NCBI GenBank assembly: GCA_031269245.1
Contig: JAISZL010000093.1
Span: 1 to 34,248 of the forward strand
Reading direction: 5' to 3'
Length of the DNA: 34,248 nt
DNA from: Synergistaceae bacterium
Lineage (GTDB): Bacteria > Synergistota > Synergistia > Synergistales > Synergistaceae
The position numbers and the translations under genes were made by a program. This document shows positions 1 to 7,215 of this stretch, in pieces (position 1 is the first letter of the stretch; each line of letters starts with the position of its first letter). The notes under the pieces were generated by a model. The model searched no databases, was not told the origin of the DNA, and was given only the letters and a program-made list of their open reading frames with translations.

Positions 1-2
1 AC

Positions 3-110
3 GTTCTTGAAGATCATCTGCTTTCAGAACTTCGAAGGCTTGAAAATAATCCTGACATCACAAAGTCAATTTGTTCTTGGCCTTGGATAATTAACGCCCT
101 TATGAGTTAG
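3..110 (+). CDS. C-terminal fragment of an unidentified protein (cut by window edge)
   Basis: An open frame runs from the window edge to a TAG stop at 108-110, giving about 35 residues with ordinary protein-like composition: a charged helix-like start (LEDHLLSELRRLENN) and a tail containing CSWPWIINALMS. I do not recognise the family. Its last bases overlap the point where the IS66 transposase fragment on the other strand loses similarity, so this may be the gene into which, or next to which, the transposon debris came to rest. It could equally be a chance frame; only the upstream sequence would decide. Confidence 0.25.
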   Translation, partial: VLEDHLLSELRRLENNPDITKSICSWPWIINALMS

Positions 111-876
111 AAATAGAATAATACCCATCGCAATGCGGATAGCAGTCGAATCCCTCCAGGAACCTCCTCGGGTGCGAACTGGACCTGGTCTCCTGATATT
201 CATACAGCACAACCGATATGGCATAGAAAACCCCGGTCATGTAAAACCACATATAGGAATTCGTCCTGGACGCCCCGCAGGGTTCGTGAAGCACCCGCGG
301 CACTGTTTCGTTGGCGTGGAGTATGTCTTCTTCCTCCATGCACGATTTCATGAGTCCGTACAACGGTTTGAGCCAGCGCTAGGAACAATATATCATCCAG
401 TTCGCCATAGTCTGGCGGCTCAGGAGAAACCCATCCGCGACAAAACCTGCCTCCTGGCGATAGAGCGGCGTCGCGTTCACATACTTTTGAATCATGATAT
501 GAGCGGCTGCCGACGGGGAAGCGACGCCGCCCTCTATGACAGGAACGCTTACCTCGTTGTGTTCGCAATTGCGGCAGGCACATGTCTCCCATATATGTTC
601 GACGACTTTTACCCGATCCGGTATTATCTCTATCTCACGCCTTGGCTCGCTGTGTCCCATGACGTGCATCATTTCGCCGCGTTCCGGGCATTTGCGTTCT
701 TCTTCGGGTATGTCGTGAATTACCGTTTCGACCGGAAGCCCCGACAGATCCTCCTCGCGCTTGCCTTCTCTCTTGCGGCGAGTGTAGGTTATCCGCTCCT
801 ATGTCGGTTCCGGTTTGCGGCGATCCGCTTCGTTCTAGGTTTCGTCGAAAACAGGTGACGGGCTATTTGGCGCCTA
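100..876 (-). pseudogene. IS66-family transposase (TnpC), internal fragment with nonsense codons
   Basis: Reading the minus strand in one frame from about 876 down to 100 gives a near-continuous IS66 TnpC sequence. It has the linker before the zinc-finger domain (ITYTRRKREGKREEDLSGLP), the IS66 zinc-binding region (KCPE..., then ETCACRNCEHNE), the ASPSAAAHIMIQKYV-n-TPLYRQE block, the first catalytic block and a conserved SYMWFY stretch. The frame is interrupted by TAG at 835-837, 799-801 and 379-381, each where relatives usually have glutamate. The first catalytic motif, normally HADET, reads HANET, so the aspartate is lost. The protein stops at a TAA at 100-102 shortly after CDGY, so the final third with the catalytic glutamate is missing, as is the N-terminal coiled coil. 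No tnpA or tnpB and no terminal repeats are visible. It is a dead internal fragment. Confidence 0.85.
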
Positions 877-972
877 CTCATCTTCTATGCGAATCAGCAA
901 TCGGTAGTGCGACCAACTCAATTCGTGCCACAGCGTCGCACGAATGAGGTGATGGTTATTATAGTACCTTAC
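874..972 (-). pseudogene. DUF1016 (YhcG/PDDEXK-type) gene scrap
   Basis: Directly upstream of the IS66 fragment, the same minus-strand frame encodes a run containing HELSWSHYRLLIRIEDE followed by TAG at 874-876. The LSWSHYRLL core is typical of the N-terminal domain of DUF1016/YhcG proteins, which are nuclease-superfamily proteins often found beside restriction systems. Only about 30 residues are recognisable and there is no start codon or nuclease domain. It looks like a leftover from a gene broken by the neighbouring transposon. The match is to one short motif from memory, so the call is tentative. Confidence 0.4.
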
Positions 973-975
973 GAG

Positions 976-1010
976 TGGAATGCCCCAGGGAGACCTTTCG
1001 GGGCATTCCA
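976..1010. other. Perfect 11-bp inverted repeat (hairpin)
   Basis: TGGAATGCCCC at 976-986 is the exact reverse complement of 1000-1010, with a 13-base loop. No T-run follows on either strand, so it is not a typical intrinsic terminator. It lies about 75 bases beyond the stop of the 1055-residue surface protein gene and beside the transposon debris. It could be the 3' end structure of that transcript, the end of a vanished mobile element, or a dispersed palindromic repeat. Confidence 0.55.
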
Positions 1011-1086
1011 CAGCGAGTGAAGTAACCGGTGGCGGGTTATTTGCACTTCGCCATTCTTAAAAAACGCTCAATTTTTTTCAACCCAT

Positions 1087-4000
1087 CTATCTGCCCTTGC
1101 GCCGCCGCACGGCTACCGCCGCCGCCGAAGCGATCAGCGCCGCCGCCGCGCCCGTGTCGCAGCCGCCGCCTGAGCCGCCGTCGCCGTCGGATATCGGCTC
1201 GAACTCAGCGGAGACCTGGAAAGCGCCGGTGACGTTCTCATACGTGTAAATGTAGTAAGTGCCGTCGGAACTTATATCGACGTCATCCAGATCGACCTCG
1301 CCGCCGCCGCCGATGCTGAGGGACTTGAGCCTGTAGCCGATTTTGGGAGTGATTTTAATCGCCGCGTCGCTCCCCGCGAATATTGCGGGCAGAACCCGGC
1401 CAAAGATCTCTATTGTTCCATTTTCCACGTTGGGGTCAACAGTAGCGGTAATGACCTGCAAAGAATTACCGCTATATTTGAATTCGCCGACTGACCTGAG
1501 CCCAGACAGCCCGATTACCTCGTCGAGTGACGGGCAATCGCTGATATCAAGCTCATCCAAGCTCTCGACGCCGGTGATGTCCAGAGTTTCGAGCGACGGG
1601 CAACCAAACGCGTTTATCTCGTCCATAGCCACGGGACCGGATATCTTAACCGACGTGAGGTTGGGATTACCTCCAACTTGCACCGACGAAAGATTCGCCA
1701 GTCCGGTAAAATCGAGTTCGCTCAAATTGGCGCCGGAGCCGTTAAACACCTCGAGGCCGCTCAACGTGCTAAGCCCCGAGAGCGTGACGAGCGCGGGATT
1801 ACCTCCGACTAACAGCTCACTCAACTCCAATAGCCCCGTTACATCAAGAGTCGTGAGGTTATTCCCAGAGCAATCTATCTGAGTCAGCGCGGTCAGCTCT
1901 GAGGCGTCGAGCTTTGTCAAGTTCTTGTTGGGTATGTTAAGCTCGACGACTCTCAAATCGTCCGCGTCTCCGCCCCAGGTGACTCCGTTGGCTATCCATT
2001 CAGGATCCGTGGTGTTATAGGGATACTCGAAGTTTATAGCGGCGAACACCGTGCTGCCAGCGTCATCGGCCTTGATAGCTTTCAGCGCGGCAAGGTCATC
2101 CGCATTATACGCACGAGTTGCATCCTCCATTCCAAGAAGCTTCGTGCGGTAGGGATCATAGAACGTCAAGTCATTGACGTATATAGATGCCTCGCCGCTC
2201 CAAACGGGCACAGCCGCACTGTCATCCAGGAAAGTAGAATCATAGTAGCGGCTGTACGATATATCCTTCGAGTTAACTTCGCCGAAACCCGCTGTGTTGC
2301 CGCTGAATGTGGAGTTGCCCGATAAGGCTGCGACAACACTGGAGTTTAAGGCTCTTACGCCTCCCCCTCCGACCGTCAAGCCGGCGCCATGATATATGTC
2401 CACCGCGCCGCCCGCGTATGTGGCCTTGTTATCAGTGAACACATTGTTATTGCCGCTAATTGTCAGCGAGCCAGAGCCCTTCATCCCTATAGCTCCGCCC
2501 TGGACAGCTTCGTTGCCGTCGAACGTGCTGCCGCCAGTTATCGAGACATTGCCGTTCGTTGAATTAATGGCTCCTCCCGTGCCATTCGGCGCTCTGTTCC
2601 TGCGGAACACGCTGTTGGTGACGGTAAGCTTGGGTAGAACACTCGAACCGTGGTTATTGACGTATATCGCGCCGCCGCCGCCGTTTATGTTGCCGCCGCC
2701 GCCGGCCAAGCAATCGGTGAAGGTCACGTTGTTGATGGTCAGATCGGCGCTGCCCTCGACAAAGACCGCCCCGCCGAGCTTCGCGTTATAAGCGCCTCCG
2801 CTGATCTTGAGGTTTGTAATGCTCGCTTTCGCGTTAGCATTCTCCCCAACGTCAAAGACAGGGTATCCGTTGCCGTCAATCGTGTTGCCGTTGCCGAATA
2901 TCGCGACGTTCTTGTCGATAAACACCGTCGCGCTGGTGTTGACATCCGTCTTGGACGTGGCGCTGGGGTTGTTGGCGTGTTTCGCGTACGCGAAGCTGGA
3001 GGTGATGACCACTATATCGCCGCTATTCGCGCTGCCCGCGGTTAAAGCAACACCCCTGCCGCCAGTCGCGCTATCGTAATCGTAATAGCCCAGCGTCTCC
3101 TTAAGCGTGTTGTGGTTCGCCACAGTTCTCACACCCTGATAAGGGGTAAGTATGCTGCGATTGTCATCAGCAAAGTATGTTGGGGACACGTTTGTTGCAC
3201 CCACGGTGAGTCTGCCCAATTTAGGAGTCAAATTATTTCCTGTCTGTATGATGTCGGTGAACGTCAATGGATAATTTATGCTCACTACGTAATTGTCAGA
3301 TGACGTTCCATCAATCGCATCTGAATTGCCCGAAAAATTTACAGAGGTATTTACTTCGGCAACTATTGGAGTTGCGGCATAGGTGTTGCCGCCAACACCA
3401 AAGATGTGGATGGCCCCGCCTGCTCCATTTATCACACTGTTGCCTGTGAAATCGGAGTTGCCGGTCACACTGAGGGTGCCCCCGGTTCTGAGAGTTATAG
3501 CGCCTCCCTGTAACGTTGCGCTGTTCTGTATGAAATCAGAGCTTACAATCGTTATCGGGATATTCGCATAGATCGCTCCCCCTCGGGTGATAGCGTTGTT
3601 ACCTTGGAAAGTAGTGTTATCCACGGAGATAACGCCATTGTTCTGCACATACAACGCGCCGCCGCCGCCATTGTTGCCCTCCGCGACGCTCTTATTATTG
3701 ATGAAGGCGCAATCCTGAACTTCAAGAGTGCCGCTGCGCACACTGACGCCGCCGCCCCATTCATAAATATCATCACCATGGTGACCTTTGGTCTGTCCAC
3801 CTTCCGCCCCAGTTTGAAAATCTCGCAATGTCAAATTGCGCAACACAATATGACTGCCTGCGGCAGAGTTGAAGCGCAAACCCGTGTTAGGATCACTAAC
3901 GTTTGCAGGTTTGATTGTTTTTCCGCTTCCGTAAAGAGTGAACTTTGTAACTGCTCGAGTCCTGCCATCAGTGCTAATCGTTTCATAGGTTGCACTTGAT

Positions 4001-4254
4001 ACCGCATCATTAATATCAACGTCAAATGAAATATACGCCATAGGAACTGAACTTGCGGCGCCAAAATAATCGCAACTTCTGATAGCCGTATCCAACTCAC
4101 TCCAGGTATCTACGACATACGGATCAGAGTCTGTGCCATTACCGCTTATTGATGCCCATCCGGGGAGGGGGGGGGTAACTATAACCGCCGCCATCAGGAA
4201 TGAGAGGAACACAATTAACTTGTAGTAACTTTTACCGTTCACCGACAGTAACAT
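1087..4254 (-). CDS. Exported surface protein with Pmp-like beta-helix and leucine-rich repeats, Synergist-CTERM-like tail
   Basis: This 1055-residue protein starts at ATG 4252-4254 with AGGTG about nine bases upstream. Residues about 12-34 form a signal peptide (basic start, KLIVFLSFLMAAVIV, ending near GWA). Two blocks (about 140-280 and 480-660) carry repeated GGA(I/L) and F-x-x-N motifs, as in chlamydial Pmp and other right-handed beta-helix proteins. Residues about 775-930 are leucine-rich repeats (pattern L-x-x-L-D-x-S/T-x-x-x-x-L). The end is acidic/glycine-rich, then GGGCDTGAA, an alanine-rich hydrophobic stretch and RRRKGR, which matches the layout of the Synergist-CTERM sorting signal. 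It is probably exported and anchored at the cell surface; adhesion or ligand binding is likely but unproven. A run of nine C residues (4167-4175) sits in the signal-peptide coding region and could allow slippage. The base composition is visibly less GC-rich than the core genes nearby. Confidence 0.88.
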   Translation of the reverse strand: MLLSVNGKSYYKLIVFLSFLMAAVIVTPPLPGWASISGNGTDSDPYVVDTWSELDTAIRSCDYFGAASSVPMAYISFDVDINDAVSSATYETISTDGRTRAVTKFTLYGSGKTIKPANVSDPNTGLRFNSAAGSHIVLRNLTLRDFQTGAEGGQTKGHHGDDIYEWGGGVSVRSGTLEVQDCAFINNKSVAEGNNGGGGALYVQNNGVISVDNTTFQGNNAITRGGAIYANIPITIVSSDFIQNSATLQGGAITLRTGGTLSVTGNSDFTGNSVINGAGGAIHIFGVGGNTYAATPIVAEVNTSVNFSGNSDAIDGTSSDNYVVSINYPLTFTDIIQTGNNLTPKLGRLTVGATNVSPTYFADDNRSILTPYQGVRTVANHNTLKETLGYYDYDSATGGRGVALTAGSANSGDIVVITSSFAYAKHANNPSATSKTDVNTSATVFIDKNVAIFGNGNTIDGNGYPVFDVGENANAKASITNLKISGGAYNAKLGGAVFVEGSADLTINNVTFTDCLAGGGGNINGGGGAIYVNNHGSSVLPKLTVTNSVFRRNRAPNGTGGAINSTNGNVSITGGSTFDGNEAVQGGAIGMKGSGSLTISGNNNVFTDNKATYAGGAVDIYHGAGLTVGGGGVRALNSSVVAALSGNSTFSGNTAGFGEVNSKDISYSRYYDSTFLDDSAAVPVWSGEASIYVNDLTFYDPYRTKLLGMEDATRAYNADDLAALKAIKADDAGSTVFAAINFEYPYNTTDPEWIANGVTWGGDADDLRVVELNIPNKNLTKLDASELTALTQIDCSGNNLTTLDVTGLLELSELLVGGNPALVTLSGLSTLSGLEVFNGSGANLSELDFTGLANLSSVQVGGNPNLTSVKISGPVAMDEINAFGCPSLETLDITGVESLDELDISDCPSLDEVIGLSGLRSVGEFKYSGNSLQVITATVDPNVENGTIEIFGRVLPAIFAGSDAAIKITPKIGYRLKSLSIGGGGEVDLDDVDISSDGTYYIYTYENVTGAFQVSAEFEPISDGDGGSGGGCDTGAAAALIASAAAVAVRRRKGR

Positions 4255-4319
4255 AGTGTATCACACCTAACAATAAAGATTTAGCCGCGCTTTAAATCGC
4301 GCGTCGCGGCCATAATTCA

Positions 4320-4348
4320 ATGTTATGCCGATATAACTATTATGTCAA
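4320..4348 (-). promoter_or_regulatory. Sigma-70-type promoter of the beta-helix surface protein
   Basis: On the minus strand TTGACA (4348-4343, a perfect -35) is followed after exactly 17 bases by TAACAT (4325-4320, four of six -10 positions). Transcription would start near 4313, leaving a leader of about 58 bases before the ATG at 4254. The surrounding DNA is AT-rich compared with the coding regions. The rest of 4349-4473 shows nothing else I can name. Confidence 0.55.
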
Positions 4349-4473
4349 TAGGTTCGAAAAAGGTCGTGGAAAAAGACTTGTATTCGATGAATTCTAAGGC
4401 GATTGACGATAGAAGGTGTCGTTTATCCGTGAATCGCGGTCCATTCACGATGATTTACCATGCCGCGCGGCCT

Positions 4474-5583
4474 TTATTTTAGATCCTGCGAACTTTGCCC
4501 GCCCAGCCGGGAGAGTTTTCTGTACCCGTCGGTCATGACGACGCCGCCGATCGACGTCACCCACATCGCCTCGGCTCCCTTGGCCTCGATCAGGGCGAGC
4601 GCCGCGTCCGGCGGCATGATGAAGGCGGCGGTCGAGAGGATGTCGGCGGTCGTCGAGTCCGGGTGCAGCACCGTGACGGCGCGCATGTTCTCCGCCGGGT
4701 AGAGGGTGGACGGGTCTATGATGTGGTGATACGCGCGGCCGTCGTGCGTGAAGTAGCGCTGGTAGTTCCCGCTGGTCACGACGGAGCCTCGGGGGACTCG
4801 CAGGACGTCCAGCAGATCGGACGTGCCGCCCTCCACCGGGGCGCTCACGCCGATGTTCCACGCGCCGCGCCCGTCTAAGGGAGCCCCTATGGCGGCCACG
4901 TTGCCCCCGGCGTTCAAGAGGCCCGACTCCAGCCCGGAGGCGCGGAGCAGTTCGACCGTCCTCTGCACGGCGAAGCCCTTCGCTATCGCCCCAACGTCAA
5001 GGCGCATACCCTCATGTCGCAGAAAAACCGTCGACGCGTCCCGGTCCACCTCTATGTCGTCGACCGACGTGTACACCGCCGCCGCCGCCAGCTCCGAGCG
5101 GCTGGGGATCGAGATCTTTCGGCCGCCCGAGCCCTCCCGCGCCGCCGTCCGCAGGTCGTGCCATATCGCCAGCACGGGGCCGAGCGCGACGTTGACCGCC
5201 CCACCGGTCTCGCGGCAGGCACTCTTCGCGGCGTCGAGAAGGTCCATTATGGCGGGGTCCACCTTGACGGGGGATTTGCCGGCCCGCTCGTTGATCGTCA
5301 TGATGTTGGCCTCCCCGCCGTATAGGTTGTATATGTCGAACAGCCTGTGGAGGCGCCTCATCTCGTCGTGGGCGATCTTGAAATACCGGGCGAAGCTCTC
5401 CTCGTCGGGGGCGAACGCCGTGAACGTCACCTGCGTGTCGAACGTGTCGTAGAACTCGGACGAGAATTTCGGCGGGCCCTCGTCTTCGCCGCCGCGAGGC
5501 GGGAAAAAAGCGACGGCGGCGATCAGCGCGGCGGCAGCGGCGGCCAGCGCGGCCAAAATCGACAAAAAAGCGCCGCGGCTCAC
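4474..5583 (-). CDS. apbE: FAD:protein FMN transferase (ApbE family)
   Basis: ApbE transfers FMN from FAD to a threonine or serine of extracytoplasmic flavoproteins such as RnfG/RnfD, NqrB/C or FMN-binding-domain reductases. The 369-residue protein has an N-terminal membrane anchor (about residues 5-27) without a lipobox cysteine. Family motifs follow: LDVGAIAKGFAVQR (195-208), NAGGN (224-228), VTSGNYQRYF (269-278), HHIIDPSTLYPA (286-297) and ADILSTAAF (313-321), the last three being the FAD- and magnesium-binding part. Length is normal. Its GTG start overlaps the stop of the Gx transporter gene (GTGA), so the two are translationally coupled. It is the last gene of a three-gene unit with the Gx transporter family and NusG-II proteins. 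No target with an FMN-binding domain is visible in the window. Confidence 0.95.
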   Translation of the reverse strand: MSRGAFLSILAALAAAAAALIAAVAFFPPRGGEDEGPPKFSSEFYDTFDTQVTFTAFAPDEESFARYFKIAHDEMRRLHRLFDIYNLYGGEANIMTINERAGKSPVKVDPAIMDLLDAAKSACRETGGAVNVALGPVLAIWHDLRTAAREGSGGRKISIPSRSELAAAAVYTSVDDIEVDRDASTVFLRHEGMRLDVGAIAKGFAVQRTVELLRASGLESGLLNAGGNVAAIGAPLDGRGAWNIGVSAPVEGGTSDLLDVLRVPRGSVVTSGNYQRYFTHDGRAYHHIIDPSTLYPAENMRAVTVLHPDSTTADILSTAAFIMPPDAALALIEAKGAEAMWVTSIGGVVMTDGYRKLSRLGGQSSQDLK

Positions 5584-6128
5584 GCGCCAGGCGCCTCAGT
5601 GTTCTTAGCAGCTCCGGGCGCGTCCCGCCGGGCGGAGATGTTCTTGAAGACGGGCATCGCGACGCGGAGCAGCACCGCGGTGAGCGCGCCCGCCGGGATG
5701 CCAAGCGCGGTCATCACCGGCAGGTAGACCGGCATCAGGTTCGTGGACACCAGCCACGAGGCGACGGCGATCTGAGCGAGATTGTGAGTCAGCGCCCCCG
5801 CTATGCTGAGTATGAAGTACGAGGCTCCGGGCCATGCGGAGGCGAGCGCGGCTATCGCGCAGAGCGAGCATATCCCCCCGCCGAGGCTCATGAGCCCCGC
5901 GATCGGTCCCCTCATGAAGAGCGTGAACACCGACTTGAGCGCCGCCAGAGCTAACGCCGAACGGCGCCCGACGAAGAAGAGCGCGTACATCGTGACCGCG
6001 TTCGACAGCCCAAAGCGCATGTTGAGCGGCAGGGACGGAAGCATGGACTCGACCGCGGCGAGCATCAGTATCATCGAGAGCATGAGTCCCATCAGCGCAA
6101 TGTCCCGAACGGCGAAAGTTTTCCCCAT
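5580..6128 (-). CDS. Gx transporter family membrane protein (heptaprenyl diphosphate synthase component I-like)
   Basis: The 182-residue protein is almost entirely membrane segments. It begins MGKTFAVRDIALMGLMLS and continues with the family's typical run ESMLPSLP-n-MRFGLSNAVTMYALF, then a glycine-rich S-L-G-G-G-I-C segment. The ATG at 6128-6126 is chosen over a longer frame beginning at 6212 because a purine-rich AGGGGGG lies a few bases before it and similarity starts there. Proteins of this family occur beside ApbE and NusG domain II proteins in Rnf and extracellular electron-transfer loci; some are proposed to move a small molecule such as a flavin or quinone precursor, but the substrate is not established. 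The stop overlaps the apbE start by four bases. Confidence 0.85.
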   Translation of the reverse strand: MGKTFAVRDIALMGLMLSMILMLAAVESMLPSLPLNMRFGLSNAVTMYALFFVGRRSALALAALKSVFTLFMRGPIAGLMSLGGGICSLCAIAALASAWPGASYFILSIAGALTHNLAQIAVASWLVSTNLMPVYLPVMTALGIPAGALTAVLLRVAMPVFKNISARRDAPGAAKNTEAPGA

Positions 6129-6187
6129 AATATATCCCCCCCTACGGGTTCCGGCTGGATTTGAATTCTCACCCCCTGAAACCGCGG

Positions 6188-6213
6188 AAAAAAACGCGGG
6201 CGCTACCCGCACC
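6188..6213 (-). terminator. Terminator-like hairpin between the NusG-II and Gx transporter genes
   Basis: On the minus strand the arms GCGGG (6210-6206) and CCCGC (6200-6196) form a short GC stem, extendable by G-T wobble pairs, followed directly by seven T residues (6194-6188). This is the form of an intrinsic terminator placed inside the presumed operon, after the NusG-II gene and before the Gx transporter start. It may limit read-through into the two downstream genes or act as an attenuator. Confidence 0.5.
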
Positions 6214-6237
6214 CGGCAGGGAACTAGTTCCCTGCCG
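6214..6237. other. 24-bp perfect palindrome beside the terminator-like hairpin
   Basis: Positions 6214-6237 read identically on both strands (arms CGGCAGGGAACT / AGTTCCCTGCCG, no loop). It sits 15 bases after the NusG-II stop codon and just before the T-run hairpin in the direction of transcription. As RNA it would make a very stable stem; as DNA it could be a dimer-protein binding site. On the plus strand it is followed by a C/T-rich stretch, so it might also terminate in that direction. Confidence 0.5.
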
Positions 6238-6252
6238 CCCTTTTCTCTCGAA

Positions 6253-6633
6253 TCAATACGCCGTGGTGTCCAGCGCCTCGCCGAGGCCGGACGTCACCCG
6301 GACCGCCACGCGGTTCGGCAGGCACACCGCCGATTGGCCGGGTATCCTGAGAAATCCAGAGCGGATGCATATCTTGTCGGGGCAGTCCGAGCTGACGAAC
6401 CCGACGGCCCCGTCCCGAACCGCGATCCGAACGGACGGACGCCCGCTCGGGGAATACACGCCGTCACGCCCCAGGTCGATCGCGGCGTCAACGCCGCCGT
6501 CTACCGAGACCTCGGCGTACCCCCCGGCGCCAGACGGCGCCAGGCTCATATACGCGTAATACGCAAAAAGGGGCACGGCCACAGCCAGCAGGATCGCTAT
6601 GTCCCGCGCCGCGAAAAAACGCCTCTCCGTCAC
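6253..6633 (-). CDS. NusG domain II-containing exported protein
   Basis: The 126-residue protein starts at GTG (6633-6631), eight bases after AGGAG. Residues about 10-32 are one membrane segment (DIAILLAVAVPLFAYYAY), so the rest lies outside the cytoplasm. The remainder fits NusG domain II proteins: a beta-rich domain with the conserved VGFVSSDCPDKICIRSGFL segment (C-P-D-K-x-C) and a late PGQSAVCLPNRVAVRV segment. This family is not the transcription factor NusG; members sit beside ApbE and Gx transporter genes. The paired cysteines suggest redox or metal binding, which is inference. It is the first gene of the unit and has its own promoter. Confidence 0.85.
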   Translation of the reverse strand: MTERRFFAARDIAILLAVAVPLFAYYAYMSLAPSGAGGYAEVSVDGGVDAAIDLGRDGVYSPSGRPSVRIAVRDGAVGFVSSDCPDKICIRSGFLRIPGQSAVCLPNRVAVRVTSGLGEALDTTAY

Positions 6634-6707
6634 GGCGGCAACTCCTGTTCATGATCACGAACAAAACCAACTAGCGCCGCTCGCGCATCCGCGAGTCGGA
6701 CCGCACA

Positions 6708-6736
6708 ATATTAGCAGGATATCGTTTTTTTGTCAT
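6708..6736 (-). promoter_or_regulatory. Promoter of the NusG-II / Gx transporter / apbE unit
   Basis: On the minus strand ATGACA (6736-6731, five of six -35 positions) is followed after 17 bases by TAATAT (6713-6708). The start point would be near 6701, giving a leader of about 68 bases that contains a CTCGCG...CGCGAG hairpin (6680-6695). The region between here and the VapC stop at 6817 is AT-rich and holds nothing else I can identify. Confidence 0.5.
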
Positions 6737-6816
6737 TGCGTTTTGGAAAACACTGATTTGATAAATATAGCAGGAAACCACTTGATTCCACGTTTATTTC
6801 GCGGAGAGACAAAATC

Positions 6817-7215
6817 TTACACCCAATTCGTCAGCAACAACCCCTTCAAGCCCTCAAAATGTTTCGTATTATTCGTTACCAACGTACACCCGCGAGAGAT
6901 GGCCTGCGCCGCTATGAGCAAATCAGCATCATCCATCAGCCGGCCTTGACCCTTGCACTCCGAGTAGAGAGAAGCCGCAAGGTCTACGTCTTCGACGGTT
7001 AAAACATCTACGCCCAGTTCAGCGGTCATCAGCTCAAATGCCGCGAGTTTGTTTTTCGCTCCTGCCGCCAGAAGACCGCGTTTGATTTCCAAATAAACGA
7101 TGAGCAATATCACGGATTGGCGGCCGTTTAATTCCCCGCGCCGCCAACGTTTCTTAACGTCTTCATTGCCGCGAAGGATGTACGATATGATATTTGTATC
7201 CAGAGCATAAATCAT
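6817..7215 (-). CDS. vapC: VapC-type PIN-domain ribonuclease toxin
   Basis: The 132-residue protein is a type II toxin, a magnesium-dependent ribonuclease of the PIN family. It opens with MIYALDTNIISYIL, where D6 is the first catalytic acid. E43 (in YLEIKRG) is the second, D98 in DADLLIAA is the third, and the closing LVTNN-x-x-HF motif (112-120) is typical of VapC. All expected acidic residues are present, so the toxin looks active. Its ATG overlaps the stop of the upstream antitoxin frame (ATGA), the normal arrangement. The antitoxin frame is shifted (see 7212-7444), so the toxin's fate depends on whether that shift is real. Confidence 0.92.
   Translation of the reverse strand: MIYALDTNIISYILRGNEDVKKRWRRGELNGRQSVILLIVYLEIKRGLLAAGAKNKLAAFELMTAELGVDVLTVEDVDLAASLYSECKGQGRLMDDADLLIAAQAISRGCTLVTNNTKHFEGLKGLLLTNWV

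Noticed and set aside
133-858. 241-codon plus-strand frame opposite the IS66 fragment
   Set aside because: It is antisense to a clear IS66 coding sequence and has no recognisable protein features.
100-876. TAG reassignment to an amino acid in this organism
   Set aside because: Several intact host genes here, including minD, rodA and purR, end in TAG, so TAG is a normal stop in this genome.
1087-4254. Several plus-strand frames opposite the beta-helix gene
   Set aside because: They arise from the repetitive codon pattern of the minus-strand gene and show no signal, domain or ribosome-binding support.
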